A stretch of 64,000 nucleotides of DNA. It comes from JAWVYT01 sp046483065 (lineage in GTDB: Bacteria; Gemmatimonadota; Gemmatimonadetes; Longimicrobiales; RSA9). The first letter of the stretch is position 1. Each line of letters opens with the position of its first letter. This document shows, piece after piece, positions 28,972 to 37,214 of the stretch. The notes beneath the pieces are model-generated. The model was not told the origin of the DNA. It was given only the letters and a program-made list of their open reading frames with translations, and ran no database searches. Location of the stretch: assembly GCA_046483065.1 (NCBI GenBank), contig JAWODW010000032.1, positions 49,742 through 113,741 of the forward strand, written 5' to 3'. A program made the translations under genes and the position numbers.

Positions 28972-29391
28972 TTAGTGCTCCACCAGCTCGATGAGCACGC
29001 CCCCGGTGCTCCGGGGGTGGAGGAACGCGACGCGGTGCCCACGTGCGCCAGGGCGGGCTTCCCGGTCGATGAGCTCGAACCCCTGGTCGGCCAGGCCGGC
29101 GAGGGCGGCGTCGATGTCGGGGACGCGGTAGGCGATGTGGTGGAGGCCGGGGCCGCGCTTCTGGAGGAATCGTCCCACGGCGGTGTCGGGGGCCAGCGGC
29201 TCGAGGAGCTCCAGCTTGCCATCGCCGCTGCCGAGGAAGACGAGAGCCACGCCCTGGGCGTCCACGCGCTCGCGGCGGGAACTCCCGGCGCCGGTCACGG
29301 CTTGGAGCACCGGAAGGACGCTGTCGATGGACTCGACGGCGATGGCCACATGGTCGAGGGGGAGCCCTTCGACGGGGTCGGGTATGGTCAC
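28972..29391 (-). CDS. mce: Methylmalonyl-CoA epimerase
   Basis: Interconverts (R)- and (S)-methylmalonyl-CoA in propionyl-CoA metabolism. The GTG start at 29391 follows GAGGCACGC and gives 139 residues. The vicinal-oxygen-chelate fold is visible as two beta-alpha-beta-beta-beta modules with metal-ligand positions in LDHVAIAV, LELLEP, LHHIAYRV and the final IELVEH. The mutase is not in the window. It is divergent from trxA. Confidence 0.88.
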   Translation of the reverse strand: MTIPDPVEGLPLDHVAIAVESIDSVLPVLQAVTGAGSSRRERVDAQGVALVFLGSGDGKLELLEPLAPDTAVGRFLQKRGPGLHHIAYRVPDIDAALAGLADQGFELIDREARPGARGHRVAFLHPRSTGGVLIELVEH

Positions 29392-29493
29392 GCGTGCCTC
29401 GGCCGCTAAATTGCGTCTGATTCGGACGCCGGAAACGTACACTTCGGATGGGGCCCGGTAAACCGGGCGCCGACGAGATATTGGAGGGATTGA

Positions 29494-29832
29494 ATGGCAG
29501 AGAATGGCGGAGAGCCCATCCCGGTCGATGACGCGACCTTCGCGACGGAGATCGAGGGGAGCGATGGACTGGCGATGGTAGATTTCTGGGCGGAATGGTG
29601 CGGACCGTGCCGCATGGTGGCGCCCGTGGTTAAGCAGCTGGCCTCGGAGTACGAGGGGAAGCTGAAGGTCGGGAAGCTGGACGTGGACGCGAACCAGCAG
29701 ACGGCCATGAAGTTCAACATCCGGTCGATCCCGAGCATCCTGTTCTTCAAGGACGGGAAGCACGTGGACACGGTGGTGGGCGCGGTGCCGAAGCCGATGC
29801 TGGAGCGGAAGATCGAGGAGCACCTGGGCTAG
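29494..29832 (+). CDS. trxA: Thioredoxin
   Basis: A 112-residue cytoplasmic disulfide reductase with the canonical VDFWAEWCGPCRMVAPVVKQL active site, DVDANQQTAMKFNIRSIPSILFF with the cis-proline, and VVGAVPKPMLERKIEEHLG at the end. A GGAGGG ribosome site precedes the ATG. A stem-loop with a short T-run about 30 bases after the stop probably ends the transcript. Confidence 0.96.
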   Translation: MAENGGEPIPVDDATFATEIEGSDGLAMVDFWAEWCGPCRMVAPVVKQLASEYEGKLKVGKLDVDANQQTAMKFNIRSIPSILFFKDGKHVDTVVGAVPKPMLERKIEEHLG

Positions 29833-29862
29833 CGCGCGCGGGGTTTCTTCCGCCAACATGAG

Positions 29863-29893
29863 CGGGGCAGGGGCTGAGGCTTCTGCCCCGTTT
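29863..29893 (+). terminator. Putative intrinsic terminator after trxA
   Basis: CGGGGCAG (29863-29870) pairs perfectly with CTGCCCCG (29883-29890) over a 12-base loop, followed by TTT. The T-run is short but the position, 31 bases after the trxA stop, is right. Confidence 0.6.
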
Positions 29894-30145
29894 CTACGTC
29901 GTTGCGGCGCGCTAGCCTTGGGGGTGGGGGTGGGGCTGGTGGTGGGGGCGGCGCTGGATTCGTCGTGGGGTGCCGGGCCCGCGGCAGGGCAGCGTTCGGT
30001 GCGGCCGGCATGATCTTCGGGGCGCTGGTGCGTTTGGGGGACCCCGGCTATGACAATGGAGTATGAAAACACCTCGGGGACGGGGACCCACCGTGAATCC
30101 CGAATCCCGCCCCCCAAAATACCAGCCCCGCTACCACGACCAAGC
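29894..30145. other. Gene-free, G-rich interval before rsmI
   Basis: No gene was seen. The stretch at 29918-30013 is G-rich (GGGGGTGGGGGTGGGG type) and contains GGGCAGCGTTCGG with a following CGGCCGG. This resembles the segment at about 55513-55536, so it may be a third, degraded copy of the intergenic repeat found around the LigD-like polymerase gene. Confidence 0.35.
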
Positions 30146-30988
30146 ATGGCCACCTTCTACATCGTCAGCACTCCGATCGGCAACCTGGCCGACATGACGT
30201 ACCGGGCGGTGGAGGTGCTGGGGTCCGTGGACCGGATCCTGGCGGAGGACACCCGCCGGACGGGAATCCTGTGCAGGCATTACGGGATCGAAACGCCGCT
30301 GGTGAGCGCCCACGAGCACAACGAGGCGAAGCGGGCGGAGCAGGTGGTCGGCTGGCTCGACCACGGGGAGGAGCTGGCCCTCGTCTCCGACGCGGGCACG
30401 CCGCTGGTCTCGGACCCCGGGTCGCGGCTGGTCCGGGCGGTGGTGGACGCGGGCCACGACGTGGTGCCGATCCCCGGGGCATCGGCGGTGCTTGCGGCGC
30501 TGGTGGCCGCCGGGCTCGACCCGGAGCCGTTCACTTTCTTCGGGTTCCTGCCGCGGAAGGGGCGGGAGCGGACGGAGCGGCTGGCGGAGCTGGCGGCGCT
30601 GCCGCACACGGGCGTGGTCTACGAGAGCCCGGAGCGGCTGGTGACGCTGCTGGAGGACCTGGCGGCGGCGTCGGACCCGGAGCGGCGGGTGGTGGTGGCC
30701 CGGGAGCTGACCAAGCTGCACGAGGAGCACCGCCGTGGCTGCCTGGCCGACGTAGCCGACCACTACCGTGAGGCGGGGGTGAAGGGGGAGGTGGTGGTGC
30801 TGCTGGCGGGAGCGGAAGGCGTCTCGGCCGAGGTGGACGAGGAGGCGGCGGTGGCGCTGGCCACGGCGCTCCTGGACGACGGCGGGCGCCCGAGCGTGGT
30901 GGCCAGGGAGGTGGCCCGACGGCTCGGTGTGGCCCGGAACCGGGCGTACGAGATCGTGCAGGGGCTCAAGGCGGGTCGGGGACCGTGA
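30146..30988 (+). CDS. rsmI: 16S rRNA (cytidine1402-2'-O)-methyltransferase
   Basis: SAM-dependent methyltransferase of the tetrapyrrole-methylase fold that 2'-O-methylates C1402 in the 30S decoding centre. From the ATG at 30146 it has 280 residues beginning MATFYIVSTPIGNLADMTYRAVEVL. It carries AEDTRRTGILCRHYGI, the VSDAGTPLVSDPG motif, VPIPGASAVLAALVAAGL and GFLPRKGRER. An upstream in-frame ATG at 30050 would add a low-complexity leader lacking family similarity. No good ribosome site was seen. Confidence 0.92.
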   Translation: MATFYIVSTPIGNLADMTYRAVEVLGSVDRILAEDTRRTGILCRHYGIETPLVSAHEHNEAKRAEQVVGWLDHGEELALVSDAGTPLVSDPGSRLVRAVVDAGHDVVPIPGASAVLAALVAAGLDPEPFTFFGFLPRKGRERTERLAELAALPHTGVVYESPERLVTLLEDLAAASDPERRVVVARELTKLHEEHRRGCLADVADHYREAGVKGEVVVLLAGAEGVSAEVDEEAAVALATALLDDGGRPSVVAREVARRLGVARNRAYEIVQGLKAGRGP

Positions 30989-31007
30989 GGCCAGTGGAGA
31001 CGTCTAG

Positions 31008-31410
31008 GAACCGGAGTGGAGTAATGCTGCGCACAACGGGGACGTCCGGACGATCCTGTCCATCGATCGGTCGTTCCAGGATGCCATCGCCGAGGGCGAC
31101 TGGCAGGTCCTGCGCGGCCTCTACGCGCCCGACGCGGTCCATATGCCGCAGGGGCACGATCGGGTGGAGGGCCTGGACTCCATCGTGGCGTACTGGTCCG
31201 ATACGTACCCGGTGGACGGGATCCGGGGGTACCACACCGAGACGGACGTGATCCACGGAGACGCCACCCTGGCGTACCATCGGGGCACGTGGACGTCGGA
31301 GGCCGAGGTGTCGGAGCGGTGCAAGTACCTCTGGGTCCTGCGTCGGATGCCCGACGGCGAGTGACGGATCGTGACCGACATCTACAACAGCGACAGCCGG
31401 CGCGCCTCGC
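31008..31410 (+). pseudogene. Decayed DUF4440/SnoaL-like (NTF2-fold) gene
   Basis: One frame encodes SIDRSFQDAIAEGDWQVLRGLYAPDAVHMPQG and then DSIVAYWSDTYPV ... RCKYLWVLRRMPDGE, the pattern of a DUF4440 family protein, but two lesions break it. No usual start codon lies in frame before the conserved N-terminal helix; the ATG at 31024 is in the neighbouring frame, as expected after a small indel. A TGA at 31362-31364 falls where a Trp codon is expected, because the same frame continues RIVTDIYNSDS beyond it. The family identity is from sequence pattern only. Confidence 0.6.
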
Positions 31411-31440
31411 GCATGACGCCCGGCCGCGGAGCCAGAGCCC

Positions 31441-32418
31441 CTACAGCCCCAGCTCGGCCATCTCCGCCTTCAGCGTGATCTCGAGCCCTTCCTCGAACGG
31501 ACGGGGCGCCCAGCCCAGTTCCCGGCGGGCCCTGGCGTCACGGGCGAAGTAGGTGGTTCCCGCGGCCACCCGGAGCGTTTCCGGATGGTACGTGCTCGGC
31601 AGCGGGAGTACGGCGTTCACCGGCTTCATCAGCCACGAAGAGACCCGGGCCAGCCACGTCGGCAGGACGAAGCGCGGCGGCTTCACGCCCGTGATCTTCT
31701 CGGCGATGGGGAAGACCTCCTCCCACATCATGCACGGTCCCGCCAGGTTGTACGACTCTCCGATCTCGCCTTGCTCCATCGCCAGCAGGTGCCCTGCGGC
31801 GATGTCCTCCACGTAGCTCCAGCACCCACCCTGCTTCGGGATCACCGGGAGCCGGCCCCGGAGGTAGTCCCGGAACACCTGTCGGATATTGCTGTGGTCG
31901 CCGGGGCCGTGGACGATCCCGGGCTGCACGATCACCAGCGGGAGCCCGTCCTCGATCATCGGCAGCGCCACCTCGTAATGCGCCAGCCATTTCGTCCGGT
32001 CGTACACGCTGGGCCACGGGCCGTCGTGGCGGTAGCTCTCGTCCACGGGCTCGCCGCCGGTGTCGCCGTACACCGCCAGCGTACTGGTGTAGACGACCCG
32101 GGGGACCCCGGCCTTGTTCGCCTCCGCCAGCACGTTCCGCGTCCCGTCCACGTTGATGGCGTGGGCCATGTCCCGCTTCCGGGCGCCCACCTCGTACCAG
32201 GCGGCGATGTGGAAGACGCCGTCGGCGCCATCCATGGTGCCGGCCAGGGTCTCGGGCTCGGTGATGTCGCCCCGGATCAGCTCGGCGCCGGCTTCCTCCA
32301 GCGCCACGGCCTTCTCGGGCGTGCGTGCCAGCGCCACCACGTCGTGGCCCCGGCCCAGGAGCTGGTGTGCGATGTGGCCGCCGATAAAGCCGGTGGCGCC
32401 GGTCAGGTAGTAACGCAT
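31441..32418 (-). CDS. NAD-dependent epimerase/dehydratase (extended SDR)
   Basis: A 325-residue oxidoreductase with the nucleotide-binding G7-A-T-G10-x-x-G13 motif in YLTGATGFIGGHIA, the VVYTSTLAVYG serine strand and the YDRTK active site (YxxxK), followed by IVQPGIVHGPGDHSN and YVEDIAAGHLLAME. It is closest in pattern to dihydroflavonol-4-reductase-like / sugar-epimerase-like SDRs. The substrate cannot be told. The ATG shares one base with the stop of the upstream amidohydrolase gene, so the two form an operon. Confidence 0.88.
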   Translation of the reverse strand: MRYYLTGATGFIGGHIAHQLLGRGHDVVALARTPEKAVALEEAGAELIRGDITEPETLAGTMDGADGVFHIAAWYEVGARKRDMAHAINVDGTRNVLAEANKAGVPRVVYTSTLAVYGDTGGEPVDESYRHDGPWPSVYDRTKWLAHYEVALPMIEDGLPLVIVQPGIVHGPGDHSNIRQVFRDYLRGRLPVIPKQGGCWSYVEDIAAGHLLAMEQGEIGESYNLAGPCMMWEEVFPIAEKITGVKPPRFVLPTWLARVSSWLMKPVNAVLPLPSTYHPETLRVAAGTTYFARDARARRELGWAPRPFEEGLEITLKAEMAELGL

Positions 32419-33716
32419 CAGTGGTTCTCCAGGTAGTCCAGTACCACCGTGGTCATGGCCCGGATCCCCACGGGGACCGACGCGTCGTCGGCGGTGAACG
32501 TGGCGGTGTGGAGCCCGCCGGACGTGCCGCCCGGCGCCGTGGTCCCCAGCCGGAAGTAGAAGCCCGGGACCGCCTGGGCGAAGTAGGCGAAGTCCTCGGC
32601 TGTGGCCGTGGGCGGCAGCACGTGCACCTTGCCGTCTCCCACCGCCTTCGCCAGCGACGGCGCCACCGCCTCGGTCAGCTCGAGGTCGTTCACTGTCACC
32701 GGCACGCCCCGCTGGTAGTCCAGCTCGTACGAGCCGCCGCCGGCCTTCGTGATCCCGTCCAGGACCTCGTGCATGCGTGCCTCGATCAGGTCCTGCACGC
32801 CCGCGTCGAACGTCCGGACGGTGCCCGACAGCCGGACCTCGTCCGGGATCACGTTGAACCGCTCGCCGCCGTGGATGGTGCCCACCGTCACCACGCCGGG
32901 CTCCAGCGGGTCGATGTTCCGGGACCGGATGGTCTGGAGCGCCATCACCGCGTTCGACGCCATGACCACCGGGTCCACCGACTCGTGGGGACGCGCCCCG
33001 TGGCTGCCCTGGCCCTTGATGGTGGCGTACCACGTGTCCGCCGCGGCCATGGCCGGGCCTGGCACGTACCCCACCTCGCCCACCTCCAGCGACGGGATGG
33101 TGTGGAGCCCGAAGACCGCCTCCGGCGCCGGGTCGTCGAACGCGCCCTCCTCCAGCATCAGCGCCGCGCCGCCTTCCTCGCCCGGAGGCGCCCCCTCCTC
33201 CGCCGGCTGGAAGATGAACAGAACCGTGCCCGGCAGCTCCGCTTTCATGTCCGATAGCACGCTCGCCACGCCCATCCCCACCGATGTGTGGATGTCGTGG
33301 CCACACGCGTGCATCACGCCGACCTCCTGACCGGCGTACGTAGTCCGTTTCGTGGACGCGAACGGGAGTCCCGTGTTCTCGGTGACCGGGAGCGCGTCCA
33401 TGTCCGCACGCACGGCGACGACGGGCCCCGGCCGGCCGCCCCGCAGCACCCCGATCACGCCGGTGTGGGCCACCCCCGTCCGGACCTCGTCGAAGCCGAG
33501 ACCCTGCAGGTGCTCCGCCACCAGCGCGGCCGTCTCGTGCTCCCGGTTGCCCAGCTCCGGGTTCTCATGAATGTGATGCCGGTACTCGATGGCCTGCTCG
33601 GCGTGGCGCTCCACGAGGCGGTCGATGTCCTGGGCGGTGGTGGCGGTCGGTAGGGTGAGCGCCGCGGCGGTGAGTACCGCCAGGGCAGGCAGGATCTTCG
33701 TCGTGTGTCGGATCAT
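32418..33716 (-). CDS. Secreted M20 family amidohydrolase
   Basis: A 432-residue zinc hydrolase of the hippurate/N-acyl-amino-acid hydrolase type. Residues 1-28 form a signal peptide (ILPALAVLTAAALTLPTATTAQ), so it is exported. Metal-binding motifs are VRADMDALPV, HACGHDIHTS and FQPAEEG, with the dimerisation domain (IKGQGSHGARPHESVDPV) and the final GGLHTATFTADD region. The likely substrates are acylated amino acids or peptides from nutrient scavenging. It is the first gene of a two-gene minus-strand operon. Confidence 0.92.
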   Translation of the reverse strand: MIRHTTKILPALAVLTAAALTLPTATTAQDIDRLVERHAEQAIEYRHHIHENPELGNREHETAALVAEHLQGLGFDEVRTGVAHTGVIGVLRGGRPGPVVAVRADMDALPVTENTGLPFASTKRTTYAGQEVGVMHACGHDIHTSVGMGVASVLSDMKAELPGTVLFIFQPAEEGAPPGEEGGAALMLEEGAFDDPAPEAVFGLHTIPSLEVGEVGYVPGPAMAAADTWYATIKGQGSHGARPHESVDPVVMASNAVMALQTIRSRNIDPLEPGVVTVGTIHGGERFNVIPDEVRLSGTVRTFDAGVQDLIEARMHEVLDGITKAGGGSYELDYQRGVPVTVNDLELTEAVAPSLAKAVGDGKVHVLPPTATAEDFAYFAQAVPGFYFRLGTTAPGGTSGGLHTATFTADDASVPVGIRAMTTVVLDYLENH

Positions 33717-33762
33717 GGTCGTCTGAACAGGGAAGCGGTGGCTGTGCTCAGGGTAGGGGATG

Positions 33763-33791
33763 AGGATAGCCAGAATGAGCGGCGGGACGCC
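33763..33791 (-). promoter_or_regulatory. Weak candidate promoter for the M20 amidohydrolase
   Basis: On the minus strand TATCCT (33768 to 33763) lies about 47 bases before the ATG, matching the -10 hexamer of other candidate promoters in the window. The -35 region (GGCGTC at 17 bases) is poor. Confidence 0.3.
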
Positions 33792-33956
33792 AGTCGCGTG
33801 ACCTGGGCGCTCGGCCCAAACACGACTTCCGCGAGGGAGACTCCATGAACCCGTCCATCGCCGATTTCCTCACCGCCTCCGCCCTCGTCGCCCTCGCCTC
33901 GGGTCCATCGGCCCTGGAACGGAGCTGGGCCGGCGGCCTCCAGCCGTCCTGGGCCG

Positions 33957-33985
33957 TTGTGAATCGATCGCCATCCCGCTATCCT
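33957..33985 (+). promoter_or_regulatory. Putative sigma-70 promoter for the JAB-DinG gene
   Basis: TTGTGA (33957-33962), a 17-base spacer and TATCCT (33980-33985) lie about 50 bases before the dinG ATG. Spacing is ideal and the -10 is identical to that upstream of rpsO and of the A-type Fe-S carrier gene. Confidence 0.5.
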
Positions 33986-34034
33986 ACCCTTCGGTTTACC
34001 TTCGCCCCTGCGTACGGACCCACGAAAAGGCCTT

Positions 34035-36572
34035 ATGCCCCGCGTCGTCCACCTCACGAAAGCCGCTGCCGGCGTGATTCGCCGGGAGGTCGAGAAGGCC
34101 CGTGGCAACGAGGTGTGCTTCGTGGCGGAGGTGGCGGAGAGTGGTGCGGTGAAGAAGCCGCGGGCGGTGGCCCGGGGCCACAAGTCGGCGGTGCTGGCGG
34201 CGGTGCGGGAGGCGGAGCACGGTCAGCTGGTGATCCACAACCACCCGTCGGGTAAGCTGGAGCCGAGCGACGCGGACCTCTCGGTGGCGTCGTCGTTGAG
34301 CGGGCAGGGGCTCGGGATGGCCATCTGCGACAACGCGGCCACGGAGCTCTACGTGGTTCTGGACCCGCCGCGGCAGAAGGAGTTGACGTTCCTGGACGAG
34401 GAGGAGGTCCGGGGTCTGCTGGCGCCGGGCGGGCCGGTGGCGTCGTCGCATCGGGCGTACGAGGACCGCCCCACGCAGCGGGATATGGCGGCGAGCGTGG
34501 CGGCGCGGTACAACGATGGCGGGGTGCTGCTGTCGGAGGCGGGGACGGGCACGGGGAAGAGCATCGCGTACCTGATCCCGGCGGTCCGGTGGGCGGTCGA
34601 GAACCGTGAGCGGACGGTCGTTTCCACCAACACCATCAACCTGCAGGAGCAGCTGGTGACGAAGGACCTGCCGTTCCTGCGGAAAGCGCTGGACGTGACG
34701 TTCCGGTACGCACTGGTGAAGGGGCGTCGGAACTACATCTCGATCCGGCGGGCGAAGCTGGCCATGGATACAGGCATGGCGCTGATCGATGGCCCGCAGG
34801 CGAAGGAGCTGGAGGCGCTGGACGAGTGGCTGGAAAACACCGACGACGGCTCGCTCCAGGACCTGCCGTTCGAGCCCAGCGCCGAGGTGTGGGACGAGGT
34901 GGAGAGCGACAGCGACGTCTGCATCCGGGCCCGCTGTCCCCACTTCGAGAAGTGTTTCTACCAGAACGCCCGGCGGGGCGCCGCGGGGGCGGACATCCTG
35001 GTGGTCAACCACCACCTGCTGTTCAGCGACCTGGCGGTGCGCCGGGCCACGGGCAACTACACGGCGCCGGCGGTGCTGCCGCCGTACCGCCGGGTGGTGC
35101 TGGACGAGGCCCACAACCTGGAGGAAGCGGCCACGAGCCACCTGGGCGTATCGGTCTCGCGACGCGGGATGTTCCGGCTCCTGAGCCGCCTCGACCGTCG
35201 CGGGAAGGGTGTGCTTCGAGCGGTGGAGGAGCGGGTGTTGATGCTGGGCGAGGGTCGGACGAAGACGGAGTGCCTGAAGGCCATCGACCGGGACATCCGG
35301 CCCGACGTGTCCAACGCCAAGCAGCGGGCAGCGGAGCTGTTCAACCGCCTGGAGTCGCAGTTGGAGCGGAGCCAGGACGGCGTGCTGCGGCTGGCGGACG
35401 GGTTCGACCGGGAGCAGGCGTGGGAGCTGTCGGTGTCGCCTGCGCTGGAGGACCTGCTGATCGTGCTGGACCGGCTGGCCCGGGGGATCGACGGGATCCG
35501 GGAGACGGTGCTGGCGGACCGGCAGGCCACGGAGAAGCTGGAGGAGCAGCTGGTGGAGGTGAGTGCGCTGGCGGGCCGGGTCCGGAGCCAGGCCGACGGG
35601 CTCCGCATGGCACTGGTCCCCGGCGACGAGGAGGTGCCCACGGTGCGGTGGCTGGAGCGGCGGGGCGGCGGGCGGACGCAGGAGCCGAACATCGTGGCCA
35701 AGGCGGCGCCCATCGAGCTGGGGCAGGTGCTCAGAGAGGCGCTCTGGGAGCCGGCCGATACGACGGTGCTGACGTCGGCCACGCTGACCACGCGGGACGG
35801 CTTCGACTTCCTGGCCGGGCGGCTCGGCCTCGAGCGCGACGTGCGGGTGGTGGAGGCGACGCACCCGAGCCCGTTCGACTTCACCGAGCAGACCATGGTG
35901 GCCATCCCCACTGACGTGCCGGACCTGGGCCGGGCCCACGACAGCGCCACCGCCGGCGCCATCGCCGACCTGGCCGCCGCCACCGATGGCGGCATTTTCG
36001 GGCTCTTCACGAGCTACCGCTCGCTGCGCACGGTGGCCGCCACGCTGCGGGAGCGGGGCGTGGACGGGAAGTGGCCGCTCTTCGTCCAGGGTGAGTCGCC
36101 CCGGGGCCGGCTGGTCCGGCGGTTCACCGAGAACGGCCGGGGGATCCTGCTGGGCGTGGCGAGCTTCTGGGAGGGCGTCGATGTCCCCGGCGACCCGCTG
36201 CGGGGGCTGGTCATCGCGAAGCTCCCGTTCAAGGTGCCCAGCGAGCCGCTGACCGCGGCACGGATGGAAGCGCTGGAGACTGAGGGCGGGAGCGGGTTCT
36301 TCCAGTACATGCTCCCCCACGCCGCGCTGCGGCTGAAGCAGGGCTTCGGCCGGCTGATCCGGTCCACAACCGACCGGGGCGCCGTGGTGCTCCTGGACCG
36401 ACGGGTGCTGGAGAAGAGCTACGGCCGGTACTTCCTGGAGACGCTCCCGCCCGCGCCCGTGCGGACCGGGCCGTGGGCGGAATTGCGCGAGGAGCTGGAG
36501 TTGTTTTACACAGAGGGCACGGAGGCGACGGAGACACAGAGGAGTGCGCTCGTCATGGGAGATCGGGGATGA
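34035..36572 (+). CDS. JAB-domain / DinG-family (XPD-like) helicase fusion
   Basis: An 845-residue protein. Residues 1-110 resemble a JAB/RadC-type metalloprotease domain with H68-N-H70-P-S-G and D81, matching HxHPx(n)SxxD. A DinG/XPD-type superfamily 2 helicase follows: Q-like TQRDMAASVA, Walker A GTGTGKS at 170-176, C296-x4-C301-x5-C307, the DEAH box (VVLDEAHNLEEAA), and the C-terminal motifs FTSYRSLRT, GVASFWEGVDVPG and QGFGRLIRS. E. coli DinG has a fourth iron-sulfur Cys in a NYxCxRR-type motif; here it is NYISIRR (Ser236). The tail ELFYTEGTEATETQRSALV looks like read-through into a low-complexity repeat. It overlaps the FAH-family gene (ATGA). Confidence 0.9.
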   Translation: MPRVVHLTKAAAGVIRREVEKARGNEVCFVAEVAESGAVKKPRAVARGHKSAVLAAVREAEHGQLVIHNHPSGKLEPSDADLSVASSLSGQGLGMAICDNAATELYVVLDPPRQKELTFLDEEEVRGLLAPGGPVASSHRAYEDRPTQRDMAASVAARYNDGGVLLSEAGTGTGKSIAYLIPAVRWAVENRERTVVSTNTINLQEQLVTKDLPFLRKALDVTFRYALVKGRRNYISIRRAKLAMDTGMALIDGPQAKELEALDEWLENTDDGSLQDLPFEPSAEVWDEVESDSDVCIRARCPHFEKCFYQNARRGAAGADILVVNHHLLFSDLAVRRATGNYTAPAVLPPYRRVVLDEAHNLEEAATSHLGVSVSRRGMFRLLSRLDRRGKGVLRAVEERVLMLGEGRTKTECLKAIDRDIRPDVSNAKQRAAELFNRLESQLERSQDGVLRLADGFDREQAWELSVSPALEDLLIVLDRLARGIDGIRETVLADRQATEKLEEQLVEVSALAGRVRSQADGLRMALVPGDEEVPTVRWLERRGGGRTQEPNIVAKAAPIELGQVLREALWEPADTTVLTSATLTTRDGFDFLAGRLGLERDVRVVEATHPSPFDFTEQTMVAIPTDVPDLGRAHDSATAGAIADLAAATDGGIFGLFTSYRSLRTVAATLRERGVDGKWPLFVQGESPRGRLVRRFTENGRGILLGVASFWEGVDVPGDPLRGLVIAKLPFKVPSEPLTAARMEALETEGGSGFFQYMLPHAALRLKQGFGRLIRSTTDRGAVVLLDRRVLEKSYGRYFLETLPPAPVRTGPWAELREELELFYTEGTEATETQRSALVMGDRG

Positions 36573-37210
36573 CCGACATCGAGCTGCCGCGGCCCACGAA
36601 GATCGTGTGCGTGGGTCGGAACTACGTGAAGCACGCCGAGGAGCTGGGGAATACGGTTCCGGAGGAGCCGCTCCTGTTCCTGAAGCCGCCCTCCGCGGTG
36701 ATCGCGAGCGGTGAGACCATAGTCCGGCCGCCGGAGAGCCGGCAGGTCGAGCACGAGGGCGAGATCGCGGTGGTCATCGGGGAACGGTGCCGGCATGTGA
36801 ACGAGGCCGACGCGCTGGACCACGTGGCCGGCCTCGCCGCGCTGAACGACGTCACAGCCCGGGACCTGCAGCGCAGGGACAGCCAGTGGAGCCGGGCCAA
36901 GGGGTTCGACACCTTCTGCCCCGTGGGGTCCGTGGTCTCGGCCGAGGGGGTGGACTTCGGCGCGCTGGAGGTCACGTGCGCCGTGGACGGGCAGCAGCGG
37001 CAGCGGGGCCGGGCGAGCGACATGGCGTTCCCGATCCCGCTCCTGGTCTCCTATATCAGCGGGATCATGACGCTCGAGCCGGGGGACATCATCGCCACGG
37101 GCACCCCGGAGGGCGTAGGGCCGCTGGTGGCGGGCGATGAGGTGGTGGTGGAGGTGCTGACGGGGGGTACGCCGCTCTCAACGGTGCGGAACGTGGTGGT
37201 GGACGGGTAG
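36569..37210 (+). CDS. Fumarylacetoacetate hydrolase family protein
   Basis: A 213-residue protein of the FAH/2-hydroxyhepta-diene-dioate isomerase family. The typical pattern is IVCVGRNYVKHAEELGNTVPEEPLLFLKPPSAV, then EGEIAVVIGERCR with metal-binding glutamates, and NDVTARDLQRRDSQWSRAKGFDTFCPVG and ATGTPEGVGPL. Members act as acylpyruvate or oxaloacetate hydrolase/decarboxylases. The exact substrate is unclear. It starts within the helicase stop codon (ATGA) although no functional link is evident. Confidence 0.9.
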   Translation: MTDIELPRPTKIVCVGRNYVKHAEELGNTVPEEPLLFLKPPSAVIASGETIVRPPESRQVEHEGEIAVVIGERCRHVNEADALDHVAGLAALNDVTARDLQRRDSQWSRAKGFDTFCPVGSVVSAEGVDFGALEVTCAVDGQQRQRGRASDMAFPIPLLVSYISGIMTLEPGDIIATGTPEGVGPLVAGDEVVVEVLTGGTPLSTVRNVVVDG

Positions 37211-37214
37211 TCGC

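Larger units (their letters stand above)
33717..34034. other. Divergent intergenic region, M20 amidohydrolase / dinG
   Basis: This 318-bp gap holds no credible gene; an open frame at 33845-34255 is a shadow running into dinG. It contains TATCCT -10 hexamers facing both ways, at 33763-33768 (minus) and 33980-33985 (plus). Confidence 0.6.

Noticed and set aside
31362..31364. TGA in the DUF4440-like gene read as selenocysteine, given selA in the window
   Set aside because: The context is a typical Trp position with no Sec-enzyme family similarity, and a second lesion is present upstream, so decay is the simpler explanation.
33845..34255. Plus-strand open frame overlapping the dinG start
   Set aside because: It runs into dinG in another frame and turns into Gly/Ala-rich shadow sequence.
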